DNA from: UBA1731 sp964440985 | GTDB taxonomy: Bacteria > Verrucomicrobiota > Kiritimatiellia > RFP12 > UBA1067 | NCBI GenBank assembly: GCA_964440985.1 | Contig: CAYTWE010000023.1 | Span: 1-33,502, forward strand | Length of the DNA stretch: 33,502 nucleotides | Direction of reading: 5' to 3' | Shown here: in pieces, positions 20,477 through 27,568 of the stretch | Position numbering within the stretch: position 1 is the first letter of the stretch | Layout of the letters: every line of letters starts with the position of its first letter | Notes under the pieces: generated by a model | What the model saw: only the letters and a program-made list of their open reading frames with translations | The model's database searches: none | What the model was told of the DNA's origin: nothing | Translations under genes and position numbers: made by a program

Positions 20477-21532
20477 ATGACGAAATTTGTCAAGAGCAAC
20501 GAAGCGGTGGTGATGGGTGCGCTGTATGCCGGATGCGAACTCTACTTTGGATATCCGATCACTCCGGCAAGCGAAATCGCCCATGGAGCGGCCAAATGGT
20601 TTCCGATGCTTGGCCGTACGTTTGTGCAGGCGGAGTGCGAAACGGCCAGCGTGAACATGATGTTCGGCGCTGCGGCTGCGGGCAAGCTCTGCATGACTGC
20701 GACATCCGGCCCCGGCTTTTCGCTGATGCAGGAGGGCATCTCCTACCTTGCCGGCGCTGAGCTGCCGGCCGTGATAGTCAATGTCAACCGTGCCGGTCCG
20801 GGGCTCGGCAACGTATATCCGGAGCAGAGCGACTACACCCCGGCAGTGAAGGGCGGCGGGCACGGAAACTACCGTACATTCACAGTCGCCCCTGCGAGCG
20901 CACAGGAGATGTTTGACCTCACGGTGATGGCATTCCGCATGGCGGCAAAGTGGAGGACGCCGGCAGTGGTGTTCGCCGACGGTCTGCAGGGACAGATGAT
21001 GGAGAGCGTCAAACTGCCCGACACAGAGGATTTGCGTCCCGATTTCTCCGACTGGGCGGCGCAAGGCGAGCCGAAGACCCGCAGCAACCTTGTGAAGTCA
21101 ATCTTTCTCGATGCGGCGCAGCAGGAGGAGTTCAACATCCATCTGCAGGAGAAGTATTCGCGCATGGAGGCGGACGCAAAGGCGGAGACGTACCTTGCGG
21201 AAGATGCCGATGTTCTGCTTGTCGCATACGGGATCTCATCCCGCATAGCCCGCACGACAGCGGAGACGCTTCGGGCCAAGGGCGTCAAGGCTGGATGCTT
21301 CCGTCCTGTGACGTTGAGTCCGTTTCCCCGAGAGGCCCTTGCAGCGGCGGCGAAGGGGCGGCGTGTGCTTGTGGTTTCGCTTGATGCCGGGCAGTTCGCC
21401 GATGATGTGCGCCTCAATCTCGCAAAGGCTGGACTTGGCAAGGAGGCGGCATCGCTGGAGTTCATCAACCGGATGGGCGGGCAGGTGGTCACGGTTGACG
21501 ATGCCGTGAAAGCCGTGATGAAGGGCGAATGA
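20477..21532 (+). CDS. vorB: 2-oxoacid:ferredoxin oxidoreductase alpha subunit (VorB-like)
   Basis: A 351-aa subunit of the enzymes that oxidatively decarboxylate 2-oxoacids to acyl-CoA with ferredoxin as acceptor. It carries the pyrimidine-binding half: FGYPITPASEIAHG, QAECETASVNMMFGAAAAG, SGPGFSLMQEGISYLAGAEL, GPGLGNVYPEQSDY and KGGGHGNYR. This pattern is closest to VorB (3-methyl-2-oxobutanoate type) from memory of clostridial proteins; KorA is the alternative. ATG 20477 gives the family's N-terminus; a GTG at 20462 is possible. Ribosome sites are weak (GAAAG at 20464-20468). The TPP-binding beta subunit and the gamma subunit, normally next in the operon, are missing. Its stop overlaps the next gene's ATG. 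Confidence 0.88.
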   Translation: MTKFVKSNEAVVMGALYAGCELYFGYPITPASEIAHGAAKWFPMLGRTFVQAECETASVNMMFGAAAAGKLCMTATSGPGFSLMQEGISYLAGAELPAVIVNVNRAGPGLGNVYPEQSDYTPAVKGGGHGNYRTFTVAPASAQEMFDLTVMAFRMAAKWRTPAVVFADGLQGQMMESVKLPDTEDLRPDFSDWAAQGEPKTRSNLVKSIFLDAAQQEEFNIHLQEKYSRMEADAKAETYLAEDADVLLVAYGISSRIARTTAETLRAKGVKAGCFRPVTLSPFPREALAAAAKGRRVLVVSLDAGQFADDVRLNLAKAGLGKEAASLEFINRMGGQVVTVDDAVKAVMKGE

Positions 21533-22560
21533 CGGTGCTTCGCAACGTCATGGCGGCATTTGCGGCATCTCTGTCGTTGCTGTTCCTTGGCGTTGCGGCC
21601 GTATTTGCCGGAGATGGTGCGCAGTGGCGCATCGAGTCGTCCGATGAGACTGTCAGGCCGGACATCCCTGAGTCGGAGTCGCTTGGCGGAATGGTTTGGA
21701 TCACCAATGATGTATATTGGGCCGTCAACGACAGAAGACCGGTTGTGTGGGAGATGTCGCTTCCTGTTGAGATGTCGAACGGAAAAATCACCGGATGTTC
21801 GCTCCGGAGGCTGTTCGACCCGGAAGATTCGATTGATGTTGAGGCGATAGCCCTTGATCCGATAGATGGCGCGGTGTGGCTTGCTGACGAGCATCATAAC
21901 CGCATTGCGCGACACGACCCTGCGAACGGCAGGCTCACGGGCGAAGCAATCCTTCCAAAGGCCATGCAGTCCCACTATCCGGAACTCGGACTTGAATCGC
22001 TGACGATAGCTCCGGATGGACTTGTCATGTGGACCTGTTCAGAGGAGGCTCTGACGGTGGACGGCTCGCGTTCGACCCGTAAATCAGGATCTGACGTGCG
22101 CCTCACCAAACTTCAGCGGCGCAGCGCAGCTGATGCCTGGACCGTTTCAGGACAGTGGATATACAGGACGGATCCGATAGCCGGCGGCCCATGGTACATT
22201 GATGGATGTGACAGTGCGCGAAGCGGAATCGCTGAGCTTTGTCTGCTTGACGACGGTTCGCTTCTCGTGCTTGAACGCGAGTTCAGCAAGGTGCTGGTTC
22301 CGCGCCTCCGTTGCCGTATCTATGTGGCAGACACGGCGGAAGCCACCGAAGTCCATGGGCTTGCAGCGGTTGCTGACATCAAAGACGTAAGGCGCGTCTC
22401 AAAGCGCAAACTATACGAAACATCGGGCTTTTCCATGTACGAGGGCATGTGTCTCGGCCCGAAGCTCGCCGATGGCTCAACGCTTCTTGTGCTTGTCGCA
22501 GACGGAGACGGGCATCGTGCGTTGCGTTCCGTGATGACGCTCCGTCTCTACCGACACTGA
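21529..22560 (+). CDS. Secreted phytase-like esterase domain protein
   Basis: A 343-aa predicted exported protein. The signal peptide has the core MAAFAASLSLLFLGVAAVFA, with cleavage before GDGAQW. The mature part resembles the esterase-like phytase family (PF13449), a beta-propeller: SESLGGMVW, SIDVEAIALDPIDGAVWLADE, GLESLTIAPDGLVMW, LCLLDDGSLLVLERE and FSMYEGMCLGPKLADGS, repeating strand pairs with acidic turns. Activity may be phosphate-ester hydrolysis outside the cell, but the family is poorly characterised. Its ATG overlaps the vorB stop (ATGA), which suggests translational coupling with a cytoplasmic enzyme subunit, an odd pairing. It ends 56 bases before the convergent clpC stop. Confidence 0.75.
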   Translation: MTVLRNVMAAFAASLSLLFLGVAAVFAGDGAQWRIESSDETVRPDIPESESLGGMVWITNDVYWAVNDRRPVVWEMSLPVEMSNGKITGCSLRRLFDPEDSIDVEAIALDPIDGAVWLADEHHNRIARHDPANGRLTGEAILPKAMQSHYPELGLESLTIAPDGLVMWTCSEEALTVDGSRSTRKSGSDVRLTKLQRRSAADAWTVSGQWIYRTDPIAGGPWYIDGCDSARSGIAELCLLDDGSLLVLEREFSKVLVPRLRCRIYVADTAEATEVHGLAAVADIKDVRRVSKRKLYETSGFSMYEGMCLGPKLADGSTLLVLVADGDGHRALRSVMTLRLYRH

Positions 22561-22616
22561 CCATCCGTTGCGCAAGGTCGTATCCTCACGCCGCAGTCTT
22601 CATTGTCTCTGCCGCA

Positions 22617-25115
22617 TCAAGCAGGTTGAGTGAACGTCAGTTCGCCGCCCTTTGACAGTGAAACCTTGATCTTGCCGGGCTTGAGTTTGTCTGCGAGCAG
22701 CATTTCCGCAAGAGGATCTTCAACGAATCGCTGAACTGCGCGGCGGAGCGGACGCGCCCCCATGGCCTCGTCCGAACCTTTGCCAACGAGGAACGCGACG
22801 GCCTTTCGGTCGAGATCAAGCGTCATGTCCTTCTCAGAAAGGCGACTGCGCAGAAGGGCAAGTTCAAGGCTCAATATCGTTTCGACGTTCTTCGTGTCGA
22901 GTTTGCGGAACACAACAGTCTCGTCGAAACGGTTCAACAGCTCTGGACGAAATGTGCGCTTTGCCTCGGATAGAAGTTTCTCCTTCAGCGCATCGTACGA
23001 TGTGGAAGCCTCGTCCTGCGAGAATCCGAAGGAATGTCCTTCGCGGGCGAAATCGAAGCCAAGGTTTGCCGTTGCGATGATTATCGTATTCCTGAAATCA
23101 ATTGTGCGGCCCTGACCATCGGTGAGTTTGCCTTCATCGAGTATCTGAAGCAGCATGTTCATCACATCTGGGGATGCCTTTTCGAATTCGTCGAAAAGCA
23201 CGACCGAGTAGGGGCGGCGGCGTACGCGTTCGGTGAGCTGCCCACCCTCATCGTACCCGACATATCCCGGAGGTGCGCCGACGAGCCTTGAGGACGTGAA
23301 CTTATCCGAGAACTCCGTCATGTCAAGCGAAATAAGCGCTTTGCGGTCTCCGTACACCTTTTCGGCGAGCATCTTTGCGAGCAGCGTCTTGCCAACGCCG
23401 GTCGGACCGAGAAAGAGGAAGCTGCCGATTGGGCGATTTGGGTCGCCGAGGTTTGCTCGGCTGCGTCTCAAGGCGCGCGCTATTGAGGAAATCGCCTCCG
23501 TCTGCCCGACGACAACATTATTCAGATCCTTCTCTATTCCGAGGAGCTTTTCTGCGGCGGCGAAACTCATGCGTTCCACCGGAACTCCGCTTATCGCCGC
23601 TACCGTGGCGGCGATGTCGTCGACAGTGACTACGACTACCTTCTCTGCGTGTTCGGCCTGCCACGTCTCAAGCTTTTTCTTGAGAGCGGCCTTTGCCGCC
23701 TTTTCCTCGTCGCGCCACTTTGCCGCCTCCTCGTATATGCCTCGGTTGGCGGCATCCTGCTTCTTGAGATTTATCTCGGCGATTCTCTCCTCGTCGGCCT
23801 TCACATCCGGCGGACGCACCGCATTCTTCATTCTTGTTCGCGAACCGGTTTCGTCGATCGCGTCAATCGCCTTGTCCGGAAGCAGCCTTGCGGGCAGGTA
23901 CCGCGCCGTCAGCTTCACGGCCGCCTTGAGGGCTTCCGGCTCAAATTTCACGTTGTGGTGCTTTTCGTAGCGCGAGGCGATGCCTTTCAGGATCTCGACG
24001 GCATCCTCCTGCGAAGGTTCGTTCACGATGACGCTCTGAAACCTGCGTTCGAGCGCGGCGTCCTTTTCGATGGATTTGTGGTATTCCTTCAATGTCGTCG
24101 CGCCGATGACCTGTATCTCGCCGCGAGCAAGCGACGGCTTGAGGATGTTTGCCGCATCCATCGCACCTTCAGCCCCGCCGGCACCGACGAGGGTGTGGAT
24201 CTCGTCGAGAAAAAGTATGCAGTTCTTTGCGTTCTTCGCCTCCTCAATGAGCTGCTTGATGCGCTCCTCGAACTGCCCCCGGTACATCGTTCCGGCCACG
24301 ACACGCGTCATGTCAAGCGATATCACGCGCTTGCCGCGCATCCTCTCCGGAGCGTCACCGGAGGCGATGGCCTCGGCAAGCCCCTCGACAACAGCCGTTT
24401 TGCCAACACCGGCTTCGCCGATGAGCACTGCGTTGTTCTTTGTGCGACGGGAGAGCACCTGAAGTATGCGTTCGATTTCCTGCTTTCTTCCGATCACAGG
24501 ATCAAGTTCGCCCTGCGATGCGGCTTTCGTGAGGTCGCGCCCGTATGCGTTCAGGGCCGGCGTCTTCAGTTTCTTGCCGCCCTTGCCGTCATTCCCGCCG
24601 CCTTCGATGTGTTCGGAGAGGTCGGAGTCGTCGTCAATTCTTGCGTCGTCGCTTCTGTCGTCAGCGGAGCTGTCGGCGTTCTGCACATCGCCGCCGTCGA
24701 GCGCCTTTGCGAACGTCTCTGCCGTGACGTCATGTCCGAACAGTATCTGTGCGCCCACGGATTCGCCTTCGCGCAGCATGGCAAGCATGATATGTTCTGT
24801 GCCGACCCTGTCGGATTTCATCCGCGCAGCCTCTATCTTGGCGAACTCCAGCACCTTTTTCGTGCGAGCGGTCATCGGCAGGGAGCCGCGCACGGCGATC
24901 GCTTCACCTCTGCCGATTATCCTGTCGAGCTCCATGGCGAGATCGTCGTTGTCGAGACCAAGACGGCTGAGGCATCTGCAAGCCTTGCAGTTTTCCATCT
25001 TCAGTATGCAGGCCAGCACGTGCTCCGTGCCTATGTACGTGTGGTTGTAATGCCTTGCGACGGATTCGGCACCGTCAAGAGCCTGCTGTGCGTATGGTGT
25101 GTACAGTTCGTTCAT
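22617..25115 (-). CDS. clpC: ClpC-type AAA+ unfoldase
   Basis: An 832-aa Hsp100 unfoldase that feeds proteins to ClpP. The N-domain (residues 1-140) has two Clp repeats, each with GTEH (Glu31 and Glu107). From memory these match the B. subtilis ClpC residues Glu32 and Glu106 that dock phosphoarginine. AAA1 has Walker A GEAGVGKT at 233-240. A middle domain with a UVR-like motif (AANRGIYEEAAKWRDEEKAA) sets it apart from ClpA. AAA2 has GPTGVGKT at 570-577. SFGFSQDE aligns with the ClpP-binding loop (VGF in B. subtilis). It ends the minus-strand operon and overlaps mcsB by 4 bases (ATGA), with AAAGGA inside mcsB as ribosome site. clpP is not in the window. Confidence 0.95.
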   Translation of the reverse strand: MNELYTPYAQQALDGAESVARHYNHTYIGTEHVLACILKMENCKACRCLSRLGLDNDDLAMELDRIIGRGEAIAVRGSLPMTARTKKVLEFAKIEAARMKSDRVGTEHIMLAMLREGESVGAQILFGHDVTAETFAKALDGGDVQNADSSADDRSDDARIDDDSDLSEHIEGGGNDGKGGKKLKTPALNAYGRDLTKAASQGELDPVIGRKQEIERILQVLSRRTKNNAVLIGEAGVGKTAVVEGLAEAIASGDAPERMRGKRVISLDMTRVVAGTMYRGQFEERIKQLIEEAKNAKNCILFLDEIHTLVGAGGAEGAMDAANILKPSLARGEIQVIGATTLKEYHKSIEKDAALERRFQSVIVNEPSQEDAVEILKGIASRYEKHHNVKFEPEALKAAVKLTARYLPARLLPDKAIDAIDETGSRTRMKNAVRPPDVKADEERIAEINLKKQDAANRGIYEEAAKWRDEEKAAKAALKKKLETWQAEHAEKVVVVTVDDIAATVAAISGVPVERMSFAAAEKLLGIEKDLNNVVVGQTEAISSIARALRRSRANLGDPNRPIGSFLFLGPTGVGKTLLAKMLAEKVYGDRKALISLDMTEFSDKFTSSRLVGAPPGYVGYDEGGQLTERVRRRPYSVVLFDEFEKASPDVMNMLLQILDEGKLTDGQGRTIDFRNTIIIATANLGFDFAREGHSFGFSQDEASTSYDALKEKLLSEAKRTFRPELLNRFDETVVFRKLDTKNVETILSLELALLRSRLSEKDMTLDLDRKAVAFLVGKGSDEAMGARPLRRAVQRFVEDPLAEMLLADKLKPGKIKVSLSKGGELTFTQPA

Positions 25116-25945
25116 GAAAGAAAATCCTTTGCTAAGTCGTTCAGGCGCACATTCTTGAAGCGTCTGTTTGCCTTGTCGGCGAGTGCGGCATCCTTTCGAT
25201 CCATCTCGCGCTGCGCCTCGTAGGAGTCCGGGAAGGGCGTTGACGGTCTGCTGATTCGGGAGAGCATGATTTCCTTGGCCTCCTCTTTTGTGAAATGCTC
25301 AAGGAAGTTAAGATTGGCCGCCAGACGGAGTGGCGAGATTATGTCGACAAGCTCAAAATTGGATAGCATACGGCAGTTGCGCAGGACGGCAAGCGAGCGT
25401 AAGATTGCGTCCTCAAACACACGCGGGAATTCGTATACGAGCCTTTTCCTCGCATTGGCCTCCTGCCGTATGAGATCCTTGAATATGCGCTTTATCCTTT
25501 CAGCCAGTTCCTGTTCGTCCAATCCGAGGCTCAGCGCGTTCCTTATGCGGAAGATGTGGGCCACATTCCGCAACCCGTCGCCGTCGCATCCGCTCACCGC
25601 CATGCGCATTCCGTTCAGCGCATTCAGGACCGGTTCAAGGTCGCCTATCAGGTGCAGCCCCTCAAGGTGCATCAGCGCGGTTATGTCGAGCCCTGTGCCG
25701 CATTCGGTCGGCAGGGACGTGACGTATCCAAACTCAGGATTCCATGCGAACGGATGAATCGCCGCCGCCTTGGTCTCCTCCTTGAGCAGTTTCGTCAGTG
25801 CGTTCGGGATTCGCGCCGGAGAAGATATCTTCACTTCGATGTGATAGATGTTTTCGGGCGTGAACGGGATGTCCGTGCGTTGCCTGTACAGGCATCCGAG
25901 CGAATGCAAGAAGATATCCGCCTCGTCGATTTCGATGTCGGTCAT
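25112..25945 (-). CDS. McsB-like protein, catalytic domain only, probable pseudokinase
   Basis: A 277-aa relative of the protein-arginine kinase McsB (usually about 350-363 aa). Similarity to the C-terminal catalytic domain is clear along its length (FGYVTS, GTGLDITALMHLEGL, VAHIFRIRNALSLG, NCRMLSNFE). The N-terminal domain with the SSRIRLARN motif is absent. From memory of B. subtilis/Geobacillus McsB, I align TSCPTNVGTGLR with TSLPTECGTGLD here: the catalytic Cys is Leu78 and the substrate Arg is Asp87. In NEEDHIR both Glu are lost (Asn32, Ile33) and Arg is Glu37. Arg207 is Ser118 and Glu212 is Asp123. A cysteine at 82, four residues from the usual place, is the only candidate left. It overlaps mcsA and clpC by 4 bases each, so it is probably translated. 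A binding or adaptor role with McsA and ClpC is likely; kinase activity is not. Confidence 0.85.
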   Translation of the reverse strand: MTDIEIDEADIFLHSLGCLYRQRTDIPFTPENIYHIEVKISSPARIPNALTKLLKEETKAAAIHPFAWNPEFGYVTSLPTECGTGLDITALMHLEGLHLIGDLEPVLNALNGMRMAVSGCDGDGLRNVAHIFRIRNALSLGLDEQELAERIKRIFKDLIRQEANARKRLVYEFPRVFEDAILRSLAVLRNCRMLSNFELVDIISPLRLAANLNFLEHFTKEEAKEIMLSRISRPSTPFPDSYEAQREMDRKDAALADKANRRFKNVRLNDLAKDFLS

Positions 25946-26514
25946 GCGGCACCGCCGTTTCCGCCGTGCTTTTCACCGCCGTCAAGTTCATCAAGCTGCT
26001 TGCGTATGCGGGCCGCCTTGCGGTAGTTCTGTCTATCCACCGCATCCTTCAGCTCCTTTTCGAGGAATGCGCGTGACGGCTTCCCGTCGCGGTCCTTTTC
26101 CGGAATCCTGCCTCTGTGCTTTTGCCCGTACGCACCTGAAAGAAAAGTCTCGCGGATCTCTCTGCCGAACATTATCCAGCAGTCGGCGCATCCGACCGTT
26201 TGAGTATCTTTTATCTTCTCCCATGTCGATCCGCATACGGGGCATTTCCGCTTCTTGGCGGATTCGCCGTCCGTGACGCCCTCAATGAGGCCGACTGCTG
26301 CGGCAAGAAAGTTCTTTACGAACGCAGGCGGTTCGCTGCCGTCGGAGGTTATTATCGTCGACTTGATTTTTCTCGACGATTTCCTTTCTTGGGCGTCAGG
26401 CGAATTTTCGCTGAGACATTCCTTGCAGACGTACAGTTCCTCGTCGTCGCCATTGGCGTCTTTCCGGTGCAGTACGCCGGACGCTTCATTTCTGTTGCAG
26501 AGTTCGCAGAGCAT
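25942..26514 (-). CDS. mcsA: McsA zinc-binding adaptor
   Basis: A 190-aa protein with two zinc-ribbon-like Cys4 clusters: Cys3/Cys6 with Cys30/Cys33, and Cys91/Cys94 with Cys109/Cys112. A C-terminal UVR-like helical hairpin follows (FLEKELKDAVDRQNYRKAARIRKQL, residues about 145-175, in two shorter parts around DRQNYRKAA). This is the order of McsA, which in Firmicutes activates the arginine kinase McsB and takes part in ClpC-dependent proteolysis and stress regulation through CtsR. There is no ctsR in this operon; the gene upstream is rodZ, 2 bases away. Because the neighbouring McsB-like protein seems inactive, McsA may act here mainly as an adaptor. Confidence 0.88.
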   Translation of the reverse strand: MLCELCNRNEASGVLHRKDANGDDEELYVCKECLSENSPDAQERKSSRKIKSTIITSDGSEPPAFVKNFLAAAVGLIEGVTDGESAKKRKCPVCGSTWEKIKDTQTVGCADCWIMFGREIRETFLSGAYGQKHRGRIPEKDRDGKPSRAFLEKELKDAVDRQNYRKAARIRKQLDELDGGEKHGGNGGAA

Positions 26515-26516
26515 GG

Positions 26517-27551
26517 TCAGTCTATGTAGAGGTCCGGGACTTCAACTCCGGATGATTTGAGATCGCCAGGCTTGATTGGCTTTATGTTTCTGTTGGAAGG
26601 CTTCGATTGCTTCTGAACGGACGCATCAGCGGTCTTTTTACCGGAGACGCTGTCTCCGGCAGATTTCTTTTTCGCTTCATTGCCTCCGTCAACTGCAGCC
26701 TCATCAGCGGAGACGGGTTTAGCATCGGCGCCGCTGATGCCATCCGCCGCCGATGTCGCGGAAGGGGTGTCGGACGATTGCTGCGGCGTGGTGGCGCGGT
26801 ACAGCGCCGCAATGCCCCAGCCAATCATGACGATGACGATAATCGAGGCAACGGCCACAGTGGCTATGCGCCCTGTGTTCGGCGGCAGTTTCTTGACGTT
26901 GGAGAATACACCCGCGGAGACGTTGGACATCGTTTCGCGGAACTTTTCAGTGGCGGACGGCTTCTTCGGCTCTTCACCGGCGTACGACTGTCCGAAGATG
27001 TCTCCGTACGAACGTCGCGGCGGCGCGGCCTTGTCCATAGGTGATATGCGCGGCGGCATTTCGGCCGCTGCACATGGCGGTGGGGGTGCAATGACAGGTG
27101 ACGGCATTTCCGGCGATGATGCAGGAAGCGCGTTGACGGATGTCTGCTGAGGCTGAGAGAACAGCGACGGCTCCTCGGTCGGATGTGCAGGCGGTTCGGT
27201 GACGGTCTGCATATCCGTTGTCGCAGGCTCCATGGCAGCTGCCACGTCAGGCGTCGGTTCGGTTTGCAGAGGTCTTTCAGGAGCGGCCGGTTTCGGCATC
27301 TTCGCGGGTGCGTCCTTGTTTGCGGAGTAAAGGGCCATGAACTCCGTCTGCAGCGGTTTAGGGTCAAGTCCTACTGTTTCACAGTACAGTTTCACGAATC
27401 CGCGTCCGTATATTGCGGCGGGAATGCGGCGGAAATCCTCGTTTTCAAGTCCCTCGACAACCTGGACAAGAAGATGCGTCGCCTCCGCAAGCTGTTTTGC
27501 GGTCAAGCCTTTGGCCTCTCTCGCCGTACGCAGTGTCTCTCCGAATGACAT
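26517..27551 (-). CDS. rodZ: RodZ-like cytoskeletal membrane protein
   Basis: A 344-aa protein. Residues about 1-75 form a HTH_25-type helix-turn-helix (FGETLRTAREAKGLTAKQLA, then YGRGFVKLYCETVGLD), which in RodZ binds MreB instead of DNA. A Pro/Ala-rich linker follows, then one membrane segment near residues 228-250 (VAVASIIVIVMIGWGIAALY) and a low-complexity periplasmic tail. RodZ links the MreB cytoskeleton to the cell-wall elongation machinery. A strong ribosome site, AAAGGAGG, lies just downstream of the ftsK stop and 11 bases before ATG 27551. The tail lacks the beta-domain of E. coli RodZ. Placement between ftsK and mcsA fits an envelope/cell-cycle operon. Confidence 0.82.
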   Translation of the reverse strand: MSFGETLRTAREAKGLTAKQLAEATHLLVQVVEGLENEDFRRIPAAIYGRGFVKLYCETVGLDPKPLQTEFMALYSANKDAPAKMPKPAAPERPLQTEPTPDVAAAMEPATTDMQTVTEPPAHPTEEPSLFSQPQQTSVNALPASSPEMPSPVIAPPPPCAAAEMPPRISPMDKAAPPRRSYGDIFGQSYAGEEPKKPSATEKFRETMSNVSAGVFSNVKKLPPNTGRIATVAVASIIVIVMIGWGIAALYRATTPQQSSDTPSATSAADGISGADAKPVSADEAAVDGGNEAKKKSAGDSVSGKKTADASVQKQSKPSNRNIKPIKPGDLKSSGVEVPDLYID

Positions 27552-27568
27552 GGTTCAATTATCCTCCT

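Noticed and set aside
22561..22616. Intrinsic terminator between the convergent phytase-like gene and clpC
   Set aside because: Only a short palindrome (TTGCGCAA) is visible; there is no stem with a T-run on either strand.
23649..25223. A 524-codon open frame on the plus strand opposite clpC
   Set aside because: Antisense to clpC, whose motifs are intact throughout. No recognisable domain, signal or ribosome site.
25112..25945. Short McsB explained by a frameshift or wrong start
   Set aside because: The upstream sequence is a complete mcsA that overlaps by 4 bases, so there is no room for the missing N-domain. The retained part aligns continuously with the McsB catalytic domain.
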